DNA of 64,000 bases from Corynebacterium sp. BD556 (lineage in GTDB: Bacteria; Actinomycetota; Actinomycetes; Mycobacteriales; Mycobacteriaceae). A program made the translations under genes and the position numbers. Positions 35,012 through 44,530 of this stretch are shown here, in pieces. Numbering within the stretch: the stretch's first letter is position 1; each line of letters opens with the position of its first letter. A model generated the notes under the pieces. It was not told the DNA's origin, did no database searches, and worked only from the letters and a program-made list of their open reading frames with translations. The DNA lies in contig NZ_CP141643.1 in assembly GCF_038452275.1 (NCBI RefSeq), positions 310,001 through 374,000 on the forward strand, written 5' to 3'.

Positions 35012-35240
35012 TCAAATCTCAGCATCAAAACTGAGAAAACCCGAAGTCAAATCCAGATCCACTCCTAGCGCTGCTCGACGCCCGTCGCCTCGACCAAACG
35101 CGCGAAGGCGCTGCCGCAGCCGGGCAAGATCCCAGTTGAGCCTTTCGGTAGGGTGGTGTGACCACATCATCATCCACTCCGCGGGGCGTGGGTAGAAATC
35201 AAACATTGCGTTGAGGGATCTCTTCAGATGAGTGCGCGAC
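35012..35240 (-). other. Possible transposase fragment
   Basis: A short open stretch reading THLKRSLNAMFDFYPRPAEW and later HHPTERLNWDLARLRQRLRA. Its start weakly resembles the late part of IS1249-like transposases. The stretch from the end of the 301-residue gene to 35344 otherwise shows no gene. Confidence 0.25.
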
Positions 35241-35344
35241 GTGCGCGAACCTCTAGGGGACTTTCACCACAGGCTGTGAGTGGACGCGAAAAGCGAAGAC
35301 CCACCGCGCGCGTTGAACTGACCCCCGAGAGTTGGATTGGGTTA

Positions 35345-35690
35345 GTTCTATGCGGCTTGGGGTTTAAGGGCCTGGTTCCGGTATTGCATCGGAGTCAGGC
35401 CCTTGAGTCGTTGCTGGAACTTTTCGGTGTTGTACCAGTTGATGTAGTCGTTGATTGCGCCGGTGAGCTCTTCGACGGTGGCGAAGCTTTCGCCGTGGTA
35501 CATCTCGGCTTTCAAGTGGCCGAAGAAGTTCTCGATGACGGCGTTGTCCCAACAGTTACCCTTTGCGCGACATGGATTGGGTGCCAGCGTTGTCGCTGAT
35601 CAGTTTGCGCCACGTCGTATGTTGACACTGGAATCCTTGGTCGGTGTGCATCATCCATCCCGGCTCAGGCGTGCAGGCAGAAATCACATC
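35345..35690 (-). pseudogene. C-terminal fragment of an IS3-family (IS150-like) transposase
   Basis: Read on the minus strand: GWMMHTDQGFQCQHTTW, then KLISDNAGTQSMSRKG, a one-base insertion, and WDNAVIENFFGHLKAEMYHG, ending INWYNTEKFQQRLKGLTPMQ. This is the second half of the integrase core with the catalytic Glu. The N-terminal half and orfA are missing, and an extra G breaks the frame at about 35556. Confidence 0.75.
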
Positions 35691-35710
35691 GGTTCTGATG
35701 CTCCGTTAGC

Positions 35711-37138
35711 GTGGTGTATCTGTGACTGCCGGTGCGGGGCCTTATGAATGTGTGAGGCGGCCGGCGCAGAGCCTTTCGAATCAACTCCTACCTATCCTCG
35801 AATGGAAAGCATCCGCGAGTGGGCACTGCACCCAATCATCTTGACCCGACCGCCTACCTTGATGATCTACTCGCCCACACCTTTCCGGATCTGGTGCGCC
35901 AGATGTTGCAGGACTTCATCAATTAGGTCCTTGTCGGCCGAGGCAGGCAGTGTCTGCGGGGCGGGTTCGCCACCGGCAGTGATACCCGCACCAACCACCG
36001 CAACGGCTACCTCCCCCGCGACTTGGACACTTGCGTGGGCACCATCTGCCTAGACATCCCGAAGCTTCGCCACGGCTCGTTCTTTCCTTCACTGGTTGTT
36101 GCAGCGCCGCTTACGAGCAGAACGCGCCCTGGCTACCGTTGTAGCGACCTGCTACCTCAAGGGGCTCTCCACTCGCCGCATGAACGACCTTGTCACCTGC
36201 GGGATCACCAACCTGTCGACATCGCACGTGTCTGACATGGCCAAAAACTCGACATAATGGTCAAAGACTTCCGCACCCGCCCATTGGACACCAGCCCCTG
36301 ACTCTATGTTTCCTGTGACGCGCTGACCATAAAGGTGCGTAAAGATGGGCGCGTCGTTAAAACCAGCGTGCTGCTTGACACCGGGGTTAGCGCCGACGGC
36401 TACCGGGAGTTGCTTGGCATGCAGGTCGCCACCGCGGAATCGGCCGCGTCGTGGACCGGGTTCTTCCGCGACCTGAAAGCCCAGGGCCTGGATCAGGTGT
36501 ACCTAGTCACCAGAAACGCCCACCAGGGCATCCAAACCGCTGTGGGGGCCTGCCTGCCGCAGGCCAGCTGGCAACGGTGCCGCATCCATTTCGCGCAGAA
36601 CCTCCTCATCGATGGTGCCGACAACCCAAGTGGCCGACATTGTCGACGATGTTTCAGACGATCTTCCAGCAACCCGACGCTAACAACGTACGCCACCAGG
36701 CCCGGGATGTCGTCGAGTTCTGCCAGCAGAAATTCCCCCATGTGGCCGACTACCTGGAGGAATCCTAAGACGACCTGCTGGCGTTTACGAATGTGCCGAA
36801 AGCGGTGTGGACGAAGGTGTGGTCAAACAACCCCACCGAAAGGTTCAACCGGGAGATCAGACGCCGCACCGACGTCGTTGGGATCTTTCCAACCGCGATG
36901 CCGTCGTCAGGCTGGTCGGGGCGGTACTCGCCGAGCAGAACGAGTGAGAAGGATCCAGCAGAAACGCTACATGTCGCTAACCAGCCTGGAACAGACCGAA
37001 ACGATGATGACAGCCACCGTCATTGATGCCGGCGACTCCACTCAGGAGGCTGCATGAGTCCACGCCAGCACCGAGCTCGTGACGGTCCCTCACACCGTCA
37101 TCCTGCTTGTTCACATCGGAAGACAGATACATCACCAC
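35711..37138 (+). mobile_element. Degenerate second-type IS256-family element, remnant 1
   Basis: Left end GTGGTGTATCTGTGACTGCC, right end on the opposite strand GTGGTGATGTATCTGTC. Between them lies a mutator-type transposase broken by several frameshifts and stops. Recognisable parts in order are a start region with DDLLAHTFPDLV, GYLPRDLDTCVGTI, the segment from 36335 with VSADGYRELLGMQVATAESA and WQRCRIHFAQNLL, then [20 protein letters not shown] near 36820. It is too damaged to be active. Confidence 0.75.
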
Positions 37139-37335
37139 CCAGGACTTGCTCCACCTGTTCTGGCGTATCTTGTCCAGATTGCTAAGGTGCGCTCCAGATT
37201 CTCCCATCTCCTTAAGCGCAGCAAACCCCGGGTCATGGCCTAAGTCGGTTTCACAGATTGAGTTGAGAAGTTGCGAAAGCTTCGGAGTGCATGGATGATC
37301 GGGGAAAGCAGCTATTTGTTTTCCGGGGGTTGATA

Positions 37336-37926
37336 ATGCGCGGTTTTGTCGTTGTGTTGCTCGGGGTCGTGCTCGGGCTTGCCGGGTGTGGTGGGGTTCG
37401 ACAGGAGCAGCCGGTGGATAGTTCTGTGGTTCCGGTTACGCAATCACAGGTGGAGGAGGCACCGGCTGCTTTCCATTTTCATAGTGGTGATTTGGTGTTG
37501 GGGGAATTTGACCCGACTACGGCGGGGGACAATGTTTTCAACCCATGCACTGAGATCTCTAAGGAGGAGTTCGCGTCACTGGGTTTGGTGGTGGGAGAGC
37601 CGGTTGAGTCTCCTGAATCTCAATATGTTGGCTGCGGAATAGTTACGCAAAACGACCTCGTGGACACGGGATTTATAACTAGCGCCGTCAAAACGAAGAT
37701 CGCTGAGGAGAGAACTCCACGTCCCTTGGTTGATGAGTCTGCGATTATCCCTAACTCCTATGAGATTCCACTTTCAGAATGGGATTTCGTGTGTTTTTTT
37801 GGGGTGGAAACAACGAGGGGAACGTTGATGGCTTCTGCGGTAGCTTGGGACACGCAACTTTCCTATCAGGAGGTGTGTGCAATAGCGCGGCACAACCTTG
37901 AGCTTTTGTATTCCTTGGGTCGGTGA
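37336..37926 (+). CDS. DUF3558-type lipoprotein, copy 1
   Basis: 196 residues from the ATG at 37336 (GGGGG seven bases upstream; the longer frame from 37291 lacks a ribosome site). The signal peptide MRGFVVVLLGVVLGLAGCGG ends in the lipobox LAGC, so it is a lipid-anchored surface protein. FNPCTEISKEEFASLGL and the later VGCGI are typical of the DUF3558 family of mycobacterial and corynebacterial lipoproteins, which have an N-P-C motif and a second Cys. Function unknown. It is 88% identical to copy 2, with differences confined to residues 58-183. Its original downstream neighbour is lost. Confidence 0.75.
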   Translation: MRGFVVVLLGVVLGLAGCGGVRQEQPVDSSVVPVTQSQVEEAPAAFHFHSGDLVLGEFDPTTAGDNVFNPCTEISKEEFASLGLVVGEPVESPESQYVGCGIVTQNDLVDTGFITSAVKTKIAEERTPRPLVDESAIIPNSYEIPLSEWDFVCFFGVETTRGTLMASAVAWDTQLSYQEVCAIARHNLELLYSLGR

Positions 37927-37940
37927 GGTTTCGTTGCTGG

Positions 37941-37958
37941 GTGTCACTTAAGTGACAC
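37941..37958. promoter_or_regulatory. 18-bp perfect palindrome after lipoprotein copy 1
   Basis: GTGTCACTTAAGTGACAC is fully self-complementary. It lies 15 bp after the stop codon and is conserved exactly behind lipoprotein copy 2. No T-run follows, so an operator is more likely than a terminator. Confidence 0.5.
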
Positions 37959-38012
37959 AAACTTTGCTGCGCGATGGGAGAGTGTCCGATAGTTTGTGTG
38001 CGGGGGTTTGGT

Positions 38013-39362
38013 TTACAAGTACTCCGCGAATCGGTTGGGGTATGCCACAGCTAGTTGGTTGATGGCTTGCTTCCAGCCATTGGCCTTTGCTCCTTCAACA
38101 TACCCGTTGCACTCAACGGCGCGCTTGGCTTGCTTCGCGCGTTTGGCAGCGCGTTTGTCTTCGATGTTGCAAATCATCAGCCAAAGCGTCTTCACAGCCG
38201 CTGTATCGTTCGGGAACTGGCCCCGATTCCGGGTAGCTTTGCGCAGCTCAGCGTTAAGTGACTCGATCGAATTCGTGGTGTACAACACCTTGCGCGCTGC
38301 TGGCGGGAACTGCAAAAACGGCACGAACCGTTCCCACGCATCACGCCACACCTTCACCGACTGCGGGTATTTCTGGCCAAGCTCAGAGGTTTCGAACGCA
38401 TCTAAGCTGGCACGGGCGGTATCTTCGTTTGCGGCCGTGTAGATCGCACGTAACGCGCTGGAGACAGCTTTTCGGTCCTGATAGGACACCCACCGGTTCG
38501 CCGCCCGGATCAGGTGCACGATGCAGGTCTGCACCATCGAATTCGGCCAGGTCGCCTCCACGGCTTCCGCTAAGCCTTTAAGCCCATCACAGCAGACGAT
38601 GAAGACATCCTGGACGCCACGGTTGGCCAGATCTGCGCACACCGATGCCCACAAGGCGGCGCCTTCATTATCAGCAATCCACAAGCCCAGGATGCGCTTG
38701 ATACCGTCGATGTCGATGCCCACCGCCATGTAGCACGCCTTGTTGACTACACGGTGGCCATCGCGGATCTTCACGCGTAGCGCATCAAGGAAGATTACTG
38801 GGTAAAACTCGTCGAGCTGACGGTTCTGCCAGATCATGACCTCGTCTAAGACTGCATCGGTAATGGTGCTGATCGTATCCGGGCTCATATCCACCCCCAG
38901 GGTGGACCCAAGATGGTGCTGAATATCACGCACTGTCATCCCACCGGCGTACAGCGAGATGATTATGTCATCGAGCTCTGTCAGCCGGCGTGCGCTATTG
39001 GGCACCATCTGGGGCGTAAACGTGCCGCAACGATCCCTGGGTACAGTTACTTCCAACGTGCCGTAACCAGAGTTAACCGTCTTGGTGTACGACCCGTTGC
39101 GGTGGTTACCACCCTGTGTTGGTTCAACCTGGGCCTTCATCTTCCGGTCGGAATGACGGTAGCCCAAATGGGCATCCATTTCCGCCTGCAGACCAGCGTT
39201 AATCGACGCCTGCAACAGACCTTTGACCAGGTCACTGGCGTCACCGGTGGACGTCGACAACTCGCCAATCAGCTTGGCGAGCTCAGGATTTTCCATCAGC
39301 TTCTCGCTGATCTCGTTGACCTTGTCCTGGTCATGGTTTTTCTTCGTTGTCACCGTTGTCAT
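38013..39362 (-). CDS. IS256-family (mutator-type) transposase, intact copy B
   Basis: 449 residues from the ATG at 39362; an open frame continues upstream into the inserted IS3 sequence but this is artificial. D-D-E segments: FLDALRVKIRDGHRVVNKAC, FIVCCDGLKGLAEAVEATWP, and TTNSIESLNAELRKATRNRG with the catalytic Glu. The transposase catalyses cut-and-paste or copy-out movement of the element. It is separated from its right inverted repeat by the nested IS3, so the protein could still act on copies A and C. Confidence 0.95.
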   Translation of the reverse strand: MTTVTTKKNHDQDKVNEISEKLMENPELAKLIGELSTSTGDASDLVKGLLQASINAGLQAEMDAHLGYRHSDRKMKAQVEPTQGGNHRNGSYTKTVNSGYGTLEVTVPRDRCGTFTPQMVPNSARRLTELDDIIISLYAGGMTVRDIQHHLGSTLGVDMSPDTISTITDAVLDEVMIWQNRQLDEFYPVIFLDALRVKIRDGHRVVNKACYMAVGIDIDGIKRILGLWIADNEGAALWASVCADLANRGVQDVFIVCCDGLKGLAEAVEATWPNSMVQTCIVHLIRAANRWVSYQDRKAVSSALRAIYTAANEDTARASLDAFETSELGQKYPQSVKVWRDAWERFVPFLQFPPAARKVLYTTNSIESLNAELRKATRNRGQFPNDTAAVKTLWLMICNIEDKRAAKRAKQAKRAVECNGYVEGAKANGWKQAINQLAVAYPNRFAEYL

Positions 39363-39423
39363 TATCGGTGAAACTCCTTCTGTATCAGAGCGGGTCTGAA
39401 CCCCGGAAAGTGGACACGGAGTT

Positions 39424-40326
39424 TTAATCAGATGCGGTTTTGAGTATAGCTGTTTCGGAAGATTCAAAGGCGTTCGGCGAACGATAGCCGCACCTCGAGT
39501 GCAGGCGTTTGGTGTTGTAGCGACTGCACCATTGGAACACGTCCCGGCGACACACCAGCTGACTGGCGAAAACAGGTGCATCTTGAAGGACTTCCCGTTT
39601 CAACGTGGCGTTGAACGACTCCGCCAGAGAATTATCCGCGCTGGTACCAATTGCTCCCATCGATTGGGTAACACCGAGACGTTCACATAGTCTTCGGTAC
39701 CGATCAGAGGTGTATACACTGCCATGATCGGAGTGGAAAATCGCTCCGTCAAGCCCGCCACGGATCCCGTAAGCCATCATCAAAGCCTCTTCAACTAACT
39801 CCGTACGCATGTGGACGGCGATCGCGAAACCGGTCAACTGCCGCGAGTAGCAGTCGATGACCGTCGCCAGGTACATATTCGACCCATCTGCAATCGGGAG
39901 GTAGGTGATATCGCCGACGTAGACCGTGTTTGGTTTCTCCGCGGTGAAACGGCGTGCGAGCAGATCCGGAAACGTCGGAGCGCGTTTCGCAGACACCGTG
40001 GTCTTTACGCGGCGTTTCTTGGTGTAGCCGAACAATTCCATCTGGCGCATCAGCCTGGCGGTGCGCTTGTGATTGAGGCGATCATCGCTGGTCGGATCCG
40101 AGTTGATGGCCGCTGTGATGCGTTTCGCCCCGTAACAGCCGTTCTCAGCTGTGAACACGGCCTTGATCCTCGCTCCCAGCGCCGCGTCAGCGACGAGGCG
40201 TCGCCGGCGGGCAGGAGCAGCAGATTTCCACTTGTAGTAGGAGGACCGGTTGATCTTCAGGACCTCACATAACCGCTTGACCTCGTAGAAGTCTCGGTGG
40301 TCATCAACGAACTGAAAGCGGTTCAC
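39424..40326 (-). CDS. IS3-family transposase OrfB (integrase core)
   Basis: 300 residues. The HTH_21-like region NGCYGAKRITAAIN precedes the rve core: VYVGDITYLPIADGSNMYLA (first Asp), FHSDHGSVYTSDRY (second Asp) and DNSLAESFNATLKREVL (Glu). The start overlaps the orfA stop by four bases, so expression may be coupled or use a frameshift to make an OrfAB fusion. Confidence 0.93.
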   Translation of the reverse strand: MNRFQFVDDHRDFYEVKRLCEVLKINRSSYYKWKSAAPARRRRLVADAALGARIKAVFTAENGCYGAKRITAAINSDPTSDDRLNHKRTARLMRQMELFGYTKKRRVKTTVSAKRAPTFPDLLARRFTAEKPNTVYVGDITYLPIADGSNMYLATVIDCYSRQLTGFAIAVHMRTELVEEALMMAYGIRGGLDGAIFHSDHGSVYTSDRYRRLCERLGVTQSMGAIGTSADNSLAESFNATLKREVLQDAPVFASQLVCRRDVFQWCSRYNTKRLHSRCGYRSPNAFESSETAILKTASD

Positions 40327-40664
40327 CAGTTCGTCTCTTCCGCGAAATATTTGGCCGCCTTGCGCAGGATCTCTCGTTCTTCCCGTAGCGTGGCGTTTTC
40401 GCGTTCCAGCATGCGGATGCGTTCGGCATCGGAGAGTCCTTGAGCAGGAGTACGTTCGCTGTTGGCTGCGGCGATCGGGCTGGCGACTTTTTCACCGTTG
40501 GCGTTGGTTTTGGTGCCGGTGCCGAAGGCGTCGAGCCAGGTGCGCAGGGAGTTGCGGTTGACCCCGAGATCGGAGGCGATCGCGTTGATCGTGGCTCCAG
40601 GGGTCGACTCGTACAACGTCACTGCGTCACGCTTGAACTGCTCGGTGTAGGTCTTGCGTGGCAT
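40323..40664 (-). CDS. IS3-family transposase OrfA
   Basis: 113 residues from the ATG at 40664 (an in-frame GTG at 40682 is also possible). It begins MPRKTYTEQFKRDAVTLYES, the usual helix-turn-helix opening, with NAIASDLGVNRNSLRTWL, and ends with a leucine-zipper-like RIRMLERENATLREEREILRKAAKYFAEE in separate heptads. It binds the terminal repeats and acts with OrfB. Confidence 0.92.
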   Translation of the reverse strand: MPRKTYTEQFKRDAVTLYESTPGATINAIASDLGVNRNSLRTWLDAFGTGTKTNANGEKVASPIAAANSERTPAQGLSDAERIRMLERENATLREEREILRKAAKYFAEETNW

Positions 40665-40788
40665 GGTGGAAAGGTACCTCACTTCCCCAGCGAAATGCTG
40701 GTTTCAGCGTGTCCACCACCAAGGGGTCAGGTCCAGCCTCACACACAAACTTCCTGACACCCTCCGCGATGGTCTTGCGGCCTTTAGC

Positions 40789-41514
40789 GTGGTGTATCTG
40801 TGACTGCCGGTGAGGGGTCTTAAGAATGTGTGAGGTGGCCAGCGCAGTACCTTTCGAATCAACTCGTACCTATCCTCGAAAGGAGTAACCGCGAATGGGC
40901 GCTGCACCCAATCATATCGACCCGACCGCCTACCTTGATGATCTACTCGCCCATACCTTTCCGGATCTGGTGCGTTAGATGCTGCAGGACTTCATCAATT
41001 AGGTCCTTGGCGGACGGGGCAGACAGTGTCTGCGGGGCGGGTTCGCCACCGGCAGTGATACCCGCACCAACCACCGCAACGGCTACCTCCCCCGCGACTT
41101 GGACACTTGCGTGGGCACCATCGATGTGAAAATCCCGAAGCTTCGCCACGGCTCGTTCTTCCCTTCACTGGCTTTTGCAGCGCCGCTTTCGAGCAAAACG
41201 CTCCCTCACCACCGTTGTAGCGAAGTGCTACCTCAAGGGGCTCCCACCTGCCGCATGAACGACCTTGTCATCTGCGGGATCACCAACCTGTCGACATCGC
41301 AGGTGTCCGACATGGCCAAAGACTTCCGTACCCGCCCGTTAGACACAAGCCAGGTGCTTATTGCGTCTCGTGCAATGCGCTGACAGTAAAAGTGCGTAAA
41401 GGTCAGTGCGTGATCACAACCAGCGTGTTGCCCGCCACCAGGGAATCTACCGCGTCGTGGACTGGGTTATCTGCGATCTGCTTGCCGGCTGTGTGAACGG
41501 GGTATTGCTGTTGA
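40789..41514 (+). mobile_element. Degenerate second-type IS256-family element, remnant 2, left part
   Basis: Starts GTGGTGTATCTGTGACTGCC like remnant 1 and is closely similar over the N-terminal transposase region (DIKIPKLRHGSF-like at about 41125, then frameshifts). Interrupted at 41519 by the IS21 element. Confidence 0.72.
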
Positions 41515-41589
41515 CCATTTGTCAGCGCTCTTTGAAAAGTAGCCCAAAACGCTCCTCGAAAAGTAGCCCACCCGGAAAAGATTGGATGG

Positions 41590-42792
41590 GTGATTTCATT
41601 GGAGGAATGGGCGCAGATCCGATACCTGCGTGGGCAGGGTCTGTCATTGAGGAAGATCGCGGCCGAAGTGGGCTGTGCGAAGAAGACGGTGGAGAAGGCT
41701 TTGGCTTCAGATTCGCCGCCTTGTTACAAGCCACGGGATGCCAAAGGCACGAGTTTCGATCCGTTTGAACCGCAGGTCAGGGAACTTCTCACGGAAACAC
41801 CGCAGCTTAATGCCAAGGTGTTGGCTCAGCGAGTGGGCTGGACAGGCTCGGATTCATGGTTTCGCAAACACGTTGCCAGGATCCGGACTGAGTATATGCC
41901 CGCCGACCCAGTCGATACCCTTACTCACGCCCCGGGGCGTGAGATCCAATGTGATCTCACTTTTGCACCGGGTGGACTACCTGATGCTGATGGGGTCTAC
42001 CGCGCGTTGCCGGTGTTGGTGATGGCAGCCTCGCATTCTCGTTTCGCTGCGGCGTGTGTGCTTCCCTCGCGCACGACTGATGACTTGATCGCCGGGATGT
42101 GGCAGTTGATAACACGTGATTTCCAAGCGGTACCAGATCGGCTCGTGTGGGATCACGAGTCCGGGATTGGCAAGGCGAAGCTGTGCGAGCCTGTTGCCGC
42201 ATTCGGCGGGGCGCTGTGCTGCAGAATCGTTCAGACCCCACCGCGGGACCCGGAATCTAAAGGCATCGTCGAGCGCACCAACGGGTACATGAAGCGTTCC
42301 TTCTTCCCCGGGCGCCGGTTCAGCGACCCGGTGGATGTGCAAGCCCAACTTGATGAGTGGTTCACCACAATCGCCAACGCACGCGTTCACACCACGTTGA
42401 AGGCCACACCGGCGGACTTGTTTGCAGCTGATCAGCGGGCGATGCGCCCCTTGCCACCGTATCCGCCGGTGTTCGGTGTCAGGCCCGCGGTGCGCCTGCC
42501 GCGAAACTACTACGTCACCGTTGACACCAACCAGTACAGCGTGGATCCGACATTCATTGACCGACTAGTCACTGTGCGCAGCACGCTTGATGAAATCGCC
42601 GTGACCGGGCCACACGGTGAACCCGCCGCGGTGCACCCGCGCCACTGGGGCCAGCACAAGGTCATCACCGACCCCGCCCACGCCCAAACTGCCCGCGCCA
42701 TGCGCCGCGACCTAGCTACGGCGGGCGAGAGATTCCAGCCAGATACCGCTGTTGACATCGCTGACCTATCCATCTACGACCACATCGCCTAA
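41590..42792 (+). CDS. istA: IS21-family transposase IstA
   Basis: 400 residues starting at GTG 41590. The N-terminal helix-turn-helix is RYLRGQGLSLRKIAAEVGCA followed by KKTVEKALAS. The catalytic triad lies in REIQCDLTFAPGG, LVWDHESGIGK and PESKGIVERTNGYMKR. It joins the element ends to target DNA together with IstB. Intact. Confidence 0.94.
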   Translation: MISLEEWAQIRYLRGQGLSLRKIAAEVGCAKKTVEKALASDSPPCYKPRDAKGTSFDPFEPQVRELLTETPQLNAKVLAQRVGWTGSDSWFRKHVARIRTEYMPADPVDTLTHAPGREIQCDLTFAPGGLPDADGVYRALPVLVMAASHSRFAAACVLPSRTTDDLIAGMWQLITRDFQAVPDRLVWDHESGIGKAKLCEPVAAFGGALCCRIVQTPPRDPESKGIVERTNGYMKRSFFPGRRFSDPVDVQAQLDEWFTTIANARVHTTLKATPADLFAADQRAMRPLPPYPPVFGVRPAVRLPRNYYVTVDTNQYSVDPTFIDRLVTVRSTLDEIAVTGPHGEPAAVHPRHWGQHKVITDPAHAQTARAMRRDLATAGERFQPDTAVDIADLSIYDHIA

Positions 42793-42835
42793 CACGGCCT
42801 CAACGCCCCACAAACTTCAAGGAGAGCTCTTTCCT

Positions 42836-43633
42836 ATGACCCGCACCAGCGCCCACGACACCGCGGCGGCAATTAGTCACCTCGCACGGGAGTTGAAAGC
42901 CCCACGCATCGACAACGTCTACTCAACCATCGCCGATCAAGCACGTAGCCAATCCTGGACATTCGAGGAGTACCTCGCCGCCGTGCTATCTGTCGAAGCG
43001 ACCGCCCGCGCGGAATCCGGAGCATCATTACGCGTCAAACGCGCCGGCTTTCCGGCCGTGAAAACCATCGCCGACTTCGACTTCACCGCACAACCCAGTA
43101 TTGACCGCACTGAAATCGCACGCCTTGAAACCGGGGCCTGGGTCGCCACAGCTGAAAACGTCGTCCTGCTCGGCCCACCCGGAACCGGCAAAACCCACCT
43201 CGCCACCGCACTTGGCATCACAGCAGCGCAGCAAGGCTATCGCGTCCTCTTCGACACCGCCGCCGGGTGGGTAAACACCCTCACCGAAGCCCACAACACC
43301 GGCAAACTCGAAACGCTGCTGAAACGATTAAACCGCTACCACCTGCTCATCATCGACGAACTCGGCTACATTCCCGTCGAAGCTGACGCGGCGAACCTGT
43401 TTTTTCAACTCGTCTCCAGACGCTACGAACACGGCTCCATCATCGTGACCTCAAACCTAGCGTTTTCCCAATGGGCGCAATGCTTCGGCGACATCACAGT
43501 AGCCACCGCCATGGTCGACCGCATCGTCCACCACGCCAAAATCTTTCAACACCGAGGAGTAAGCCACCGCATCAAAGGACGCGAAATACCCGCACCAACA
43601 ACCCCCTCACCAACCCCACATCAGGCACAATAA
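42836..43633 (+). CDS. istB: IS21-family helper ATPase IstB
   Basis: 265 residues from the ATG at 42836 (GGAG eleven bases upstream). It is an AAA+ protein with Walker A VVLLGPPGTGKTHLATALG, Walker B LLIIDELGYIPVE and the sensor segment SIIVTSNLAFSQW. It selects and remodels target DNA for IstA. It starts 43 bp after istA. Confidence 0.95.
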   Translation: MTRTSAHDTAAAISHLARELKAPRIDNVYSTIADQARSQSWTFEEYLAAVLSVEATARAESGASLRVKRAGFPAVKTIADFDFTAQPSIDRTEIARLETGAWVATAENVVLLGPPGTGKTHLATALGITAAQQGYRVLFDTAAGWVNTLTEAHNTGKLETLLKRLNRYHLLIIDELGYIPVEADAANLFFQLVSRRYEHGSIIVTSNLAFSQWAQCFGDITVATAMVDRIVHHAKIFQHRGVSHRIKGREIPAPTTPSPTPHQAQ

Positions 43634-43702
43634 CAACGACCACACTGGGCTACATTTCAAAGAGCGCCAGTGGGCTACATTTCGAAGAGCGCTCACACCA
43701 TT

Positions 43703-44330
43703 AAACGCTCCCCCAAGCATTCAAGCCGCTATAAGTGATTATCTGCCCAACGCGACCAGGCAGTGGTGCCGTACGCATTTCGCGCAGAACCTCCTCAGCG
43801 ATGGTGCCAACAACCCACGTGGCCGATAGTGCTGGCGATGTTTCAGACGATCTTCCAGCAACCCGACGCTAACAGCGCACGCCACCATGCCCGGGATGTC
43901 GTTGAGTTCTGCCAGCAGAGGTTCCCGCACGAGGCGGATTACTTGGAGGAATCCTTAGGAGATCTGTTGGCGTTTACCCACGCCCCGAAACCCGAAAACA
44001 GTGTGGACGAAAGTCTGATCACACCACCCCACCGACTGATTGAACAGAAAGATACGTCGCCGGAGTCTTGCCCGACCTCGACAACGCCGTCGTGCATTTG
44101 CTCAAGGCGCTAAGCGCTGATCAACACGAGTGCAAAGGATCCAACAGAAACGCTACATGTCCGTGATGAGTCTCTAGCAGACCAAAGAACATCGTTGCTG
44201 CCGGCACGATCGATGCTGCCCCGGCAAAAGGAAACGAGATCACGAAATGATCGCACCCCCACCCCAGCTTCGAGCCTTGCCCTGACAACAAGCCCCAAAA
44301 ATCACCAAGATTCGAAACCAAATACACCAC
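43703..44330 (+). mobile_element. Degenerate second-type IS256-family element, remnant 2, right part
   Basis: Continues the remnant cut by IS21: TRQWCRTHFAQNLLSDGANN-like reading (43748 onward) and the FQTIFQQPDANSARHHARDV segment, then noise up to the end ATACACCACCACCCAGG. Parts present in remnant 1 are deleted here. Confidence 0.68.
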
Positions 44331-44530
44331 CACCCAGGACTTGCTCCACCTGTTCTGGCGTATCTTGTTCAGATTGCTAAGGTGCGCTCCAGATTCTTCC
44401 ATCTCCTTAAGCGCAGCAAACCCCGGGTCATGGCCTAAGTCGGTTTCACAGATTGAGTTGAGAAGTTGCGAAAGCTTCGGAGTGCATGGATGATCGGGGA
44501 AAGCAGCTATTTGTTTTCCGGGGGTTGATA

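Larger units (their letters stand above)
39392..40734 (-). mobile_element. IS3-family element nested in IS256 copy B (1343 bp)
   Basis: Inverted ends GGGTCTGAACCCC on the left and GGACCTGACCCC on the right, with GTGGACACG shared further in. A 3-bp target duplication AGC flanks it (39389-39391, 40735-40737), which restores the copy A sequence exactly when removed. It contains orfA and orfB in overlapping frames. Confidence 0.92.
37978..40764 (-). mobile_element. IS256-family element, copy B, interrupted by an IS3-family element
   Basis: Same ends as copy A; the 8-bp target duplication CGCGATGG is at 37970-37977 and 40765-40772. The transposase gene is intact, but an IS3 element (39392-40734) sits between it and the right terminal repeat. 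Without the IS3 and its 3-bp duplication the element is 1441 bp. Confidence 0.95.
35707..40786. repeat. Tandem duplication, unit 1
   Basis: Unit 1 holds an old IS256-type remnant, a 200-bp spacer, a DUF3558-type lipoprotein gene and about 55 bp downstream. It was later split by IS256 copy B with a nested IS3 element. After removing the 2795 bp of insertion plus target duplication, about 2.29 kb remain. It ends GGTCTTGCGGCCTTTA and abuts unit 2, which begins with the same GCGTGGTGTATCTG sequence found at 35709. Confidence 0.85.
41520..43697 (+). mobile_element. IS21-family element (2178 bp)
   Basis: Ends TGTCAGCGCTCTTTGAAAAG on the left and TGTGAGCGCTCTTCGAAATG on the right, each followed by a second copy of the CGCTC-TTTGAAA-GTAGCCC repeat (the double repeats typical of IS21). 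A 5-bp target duplication CCATT flanks it (41515-41519 and 43698-43702). It contains istA and istB. Confidence 0.95.
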
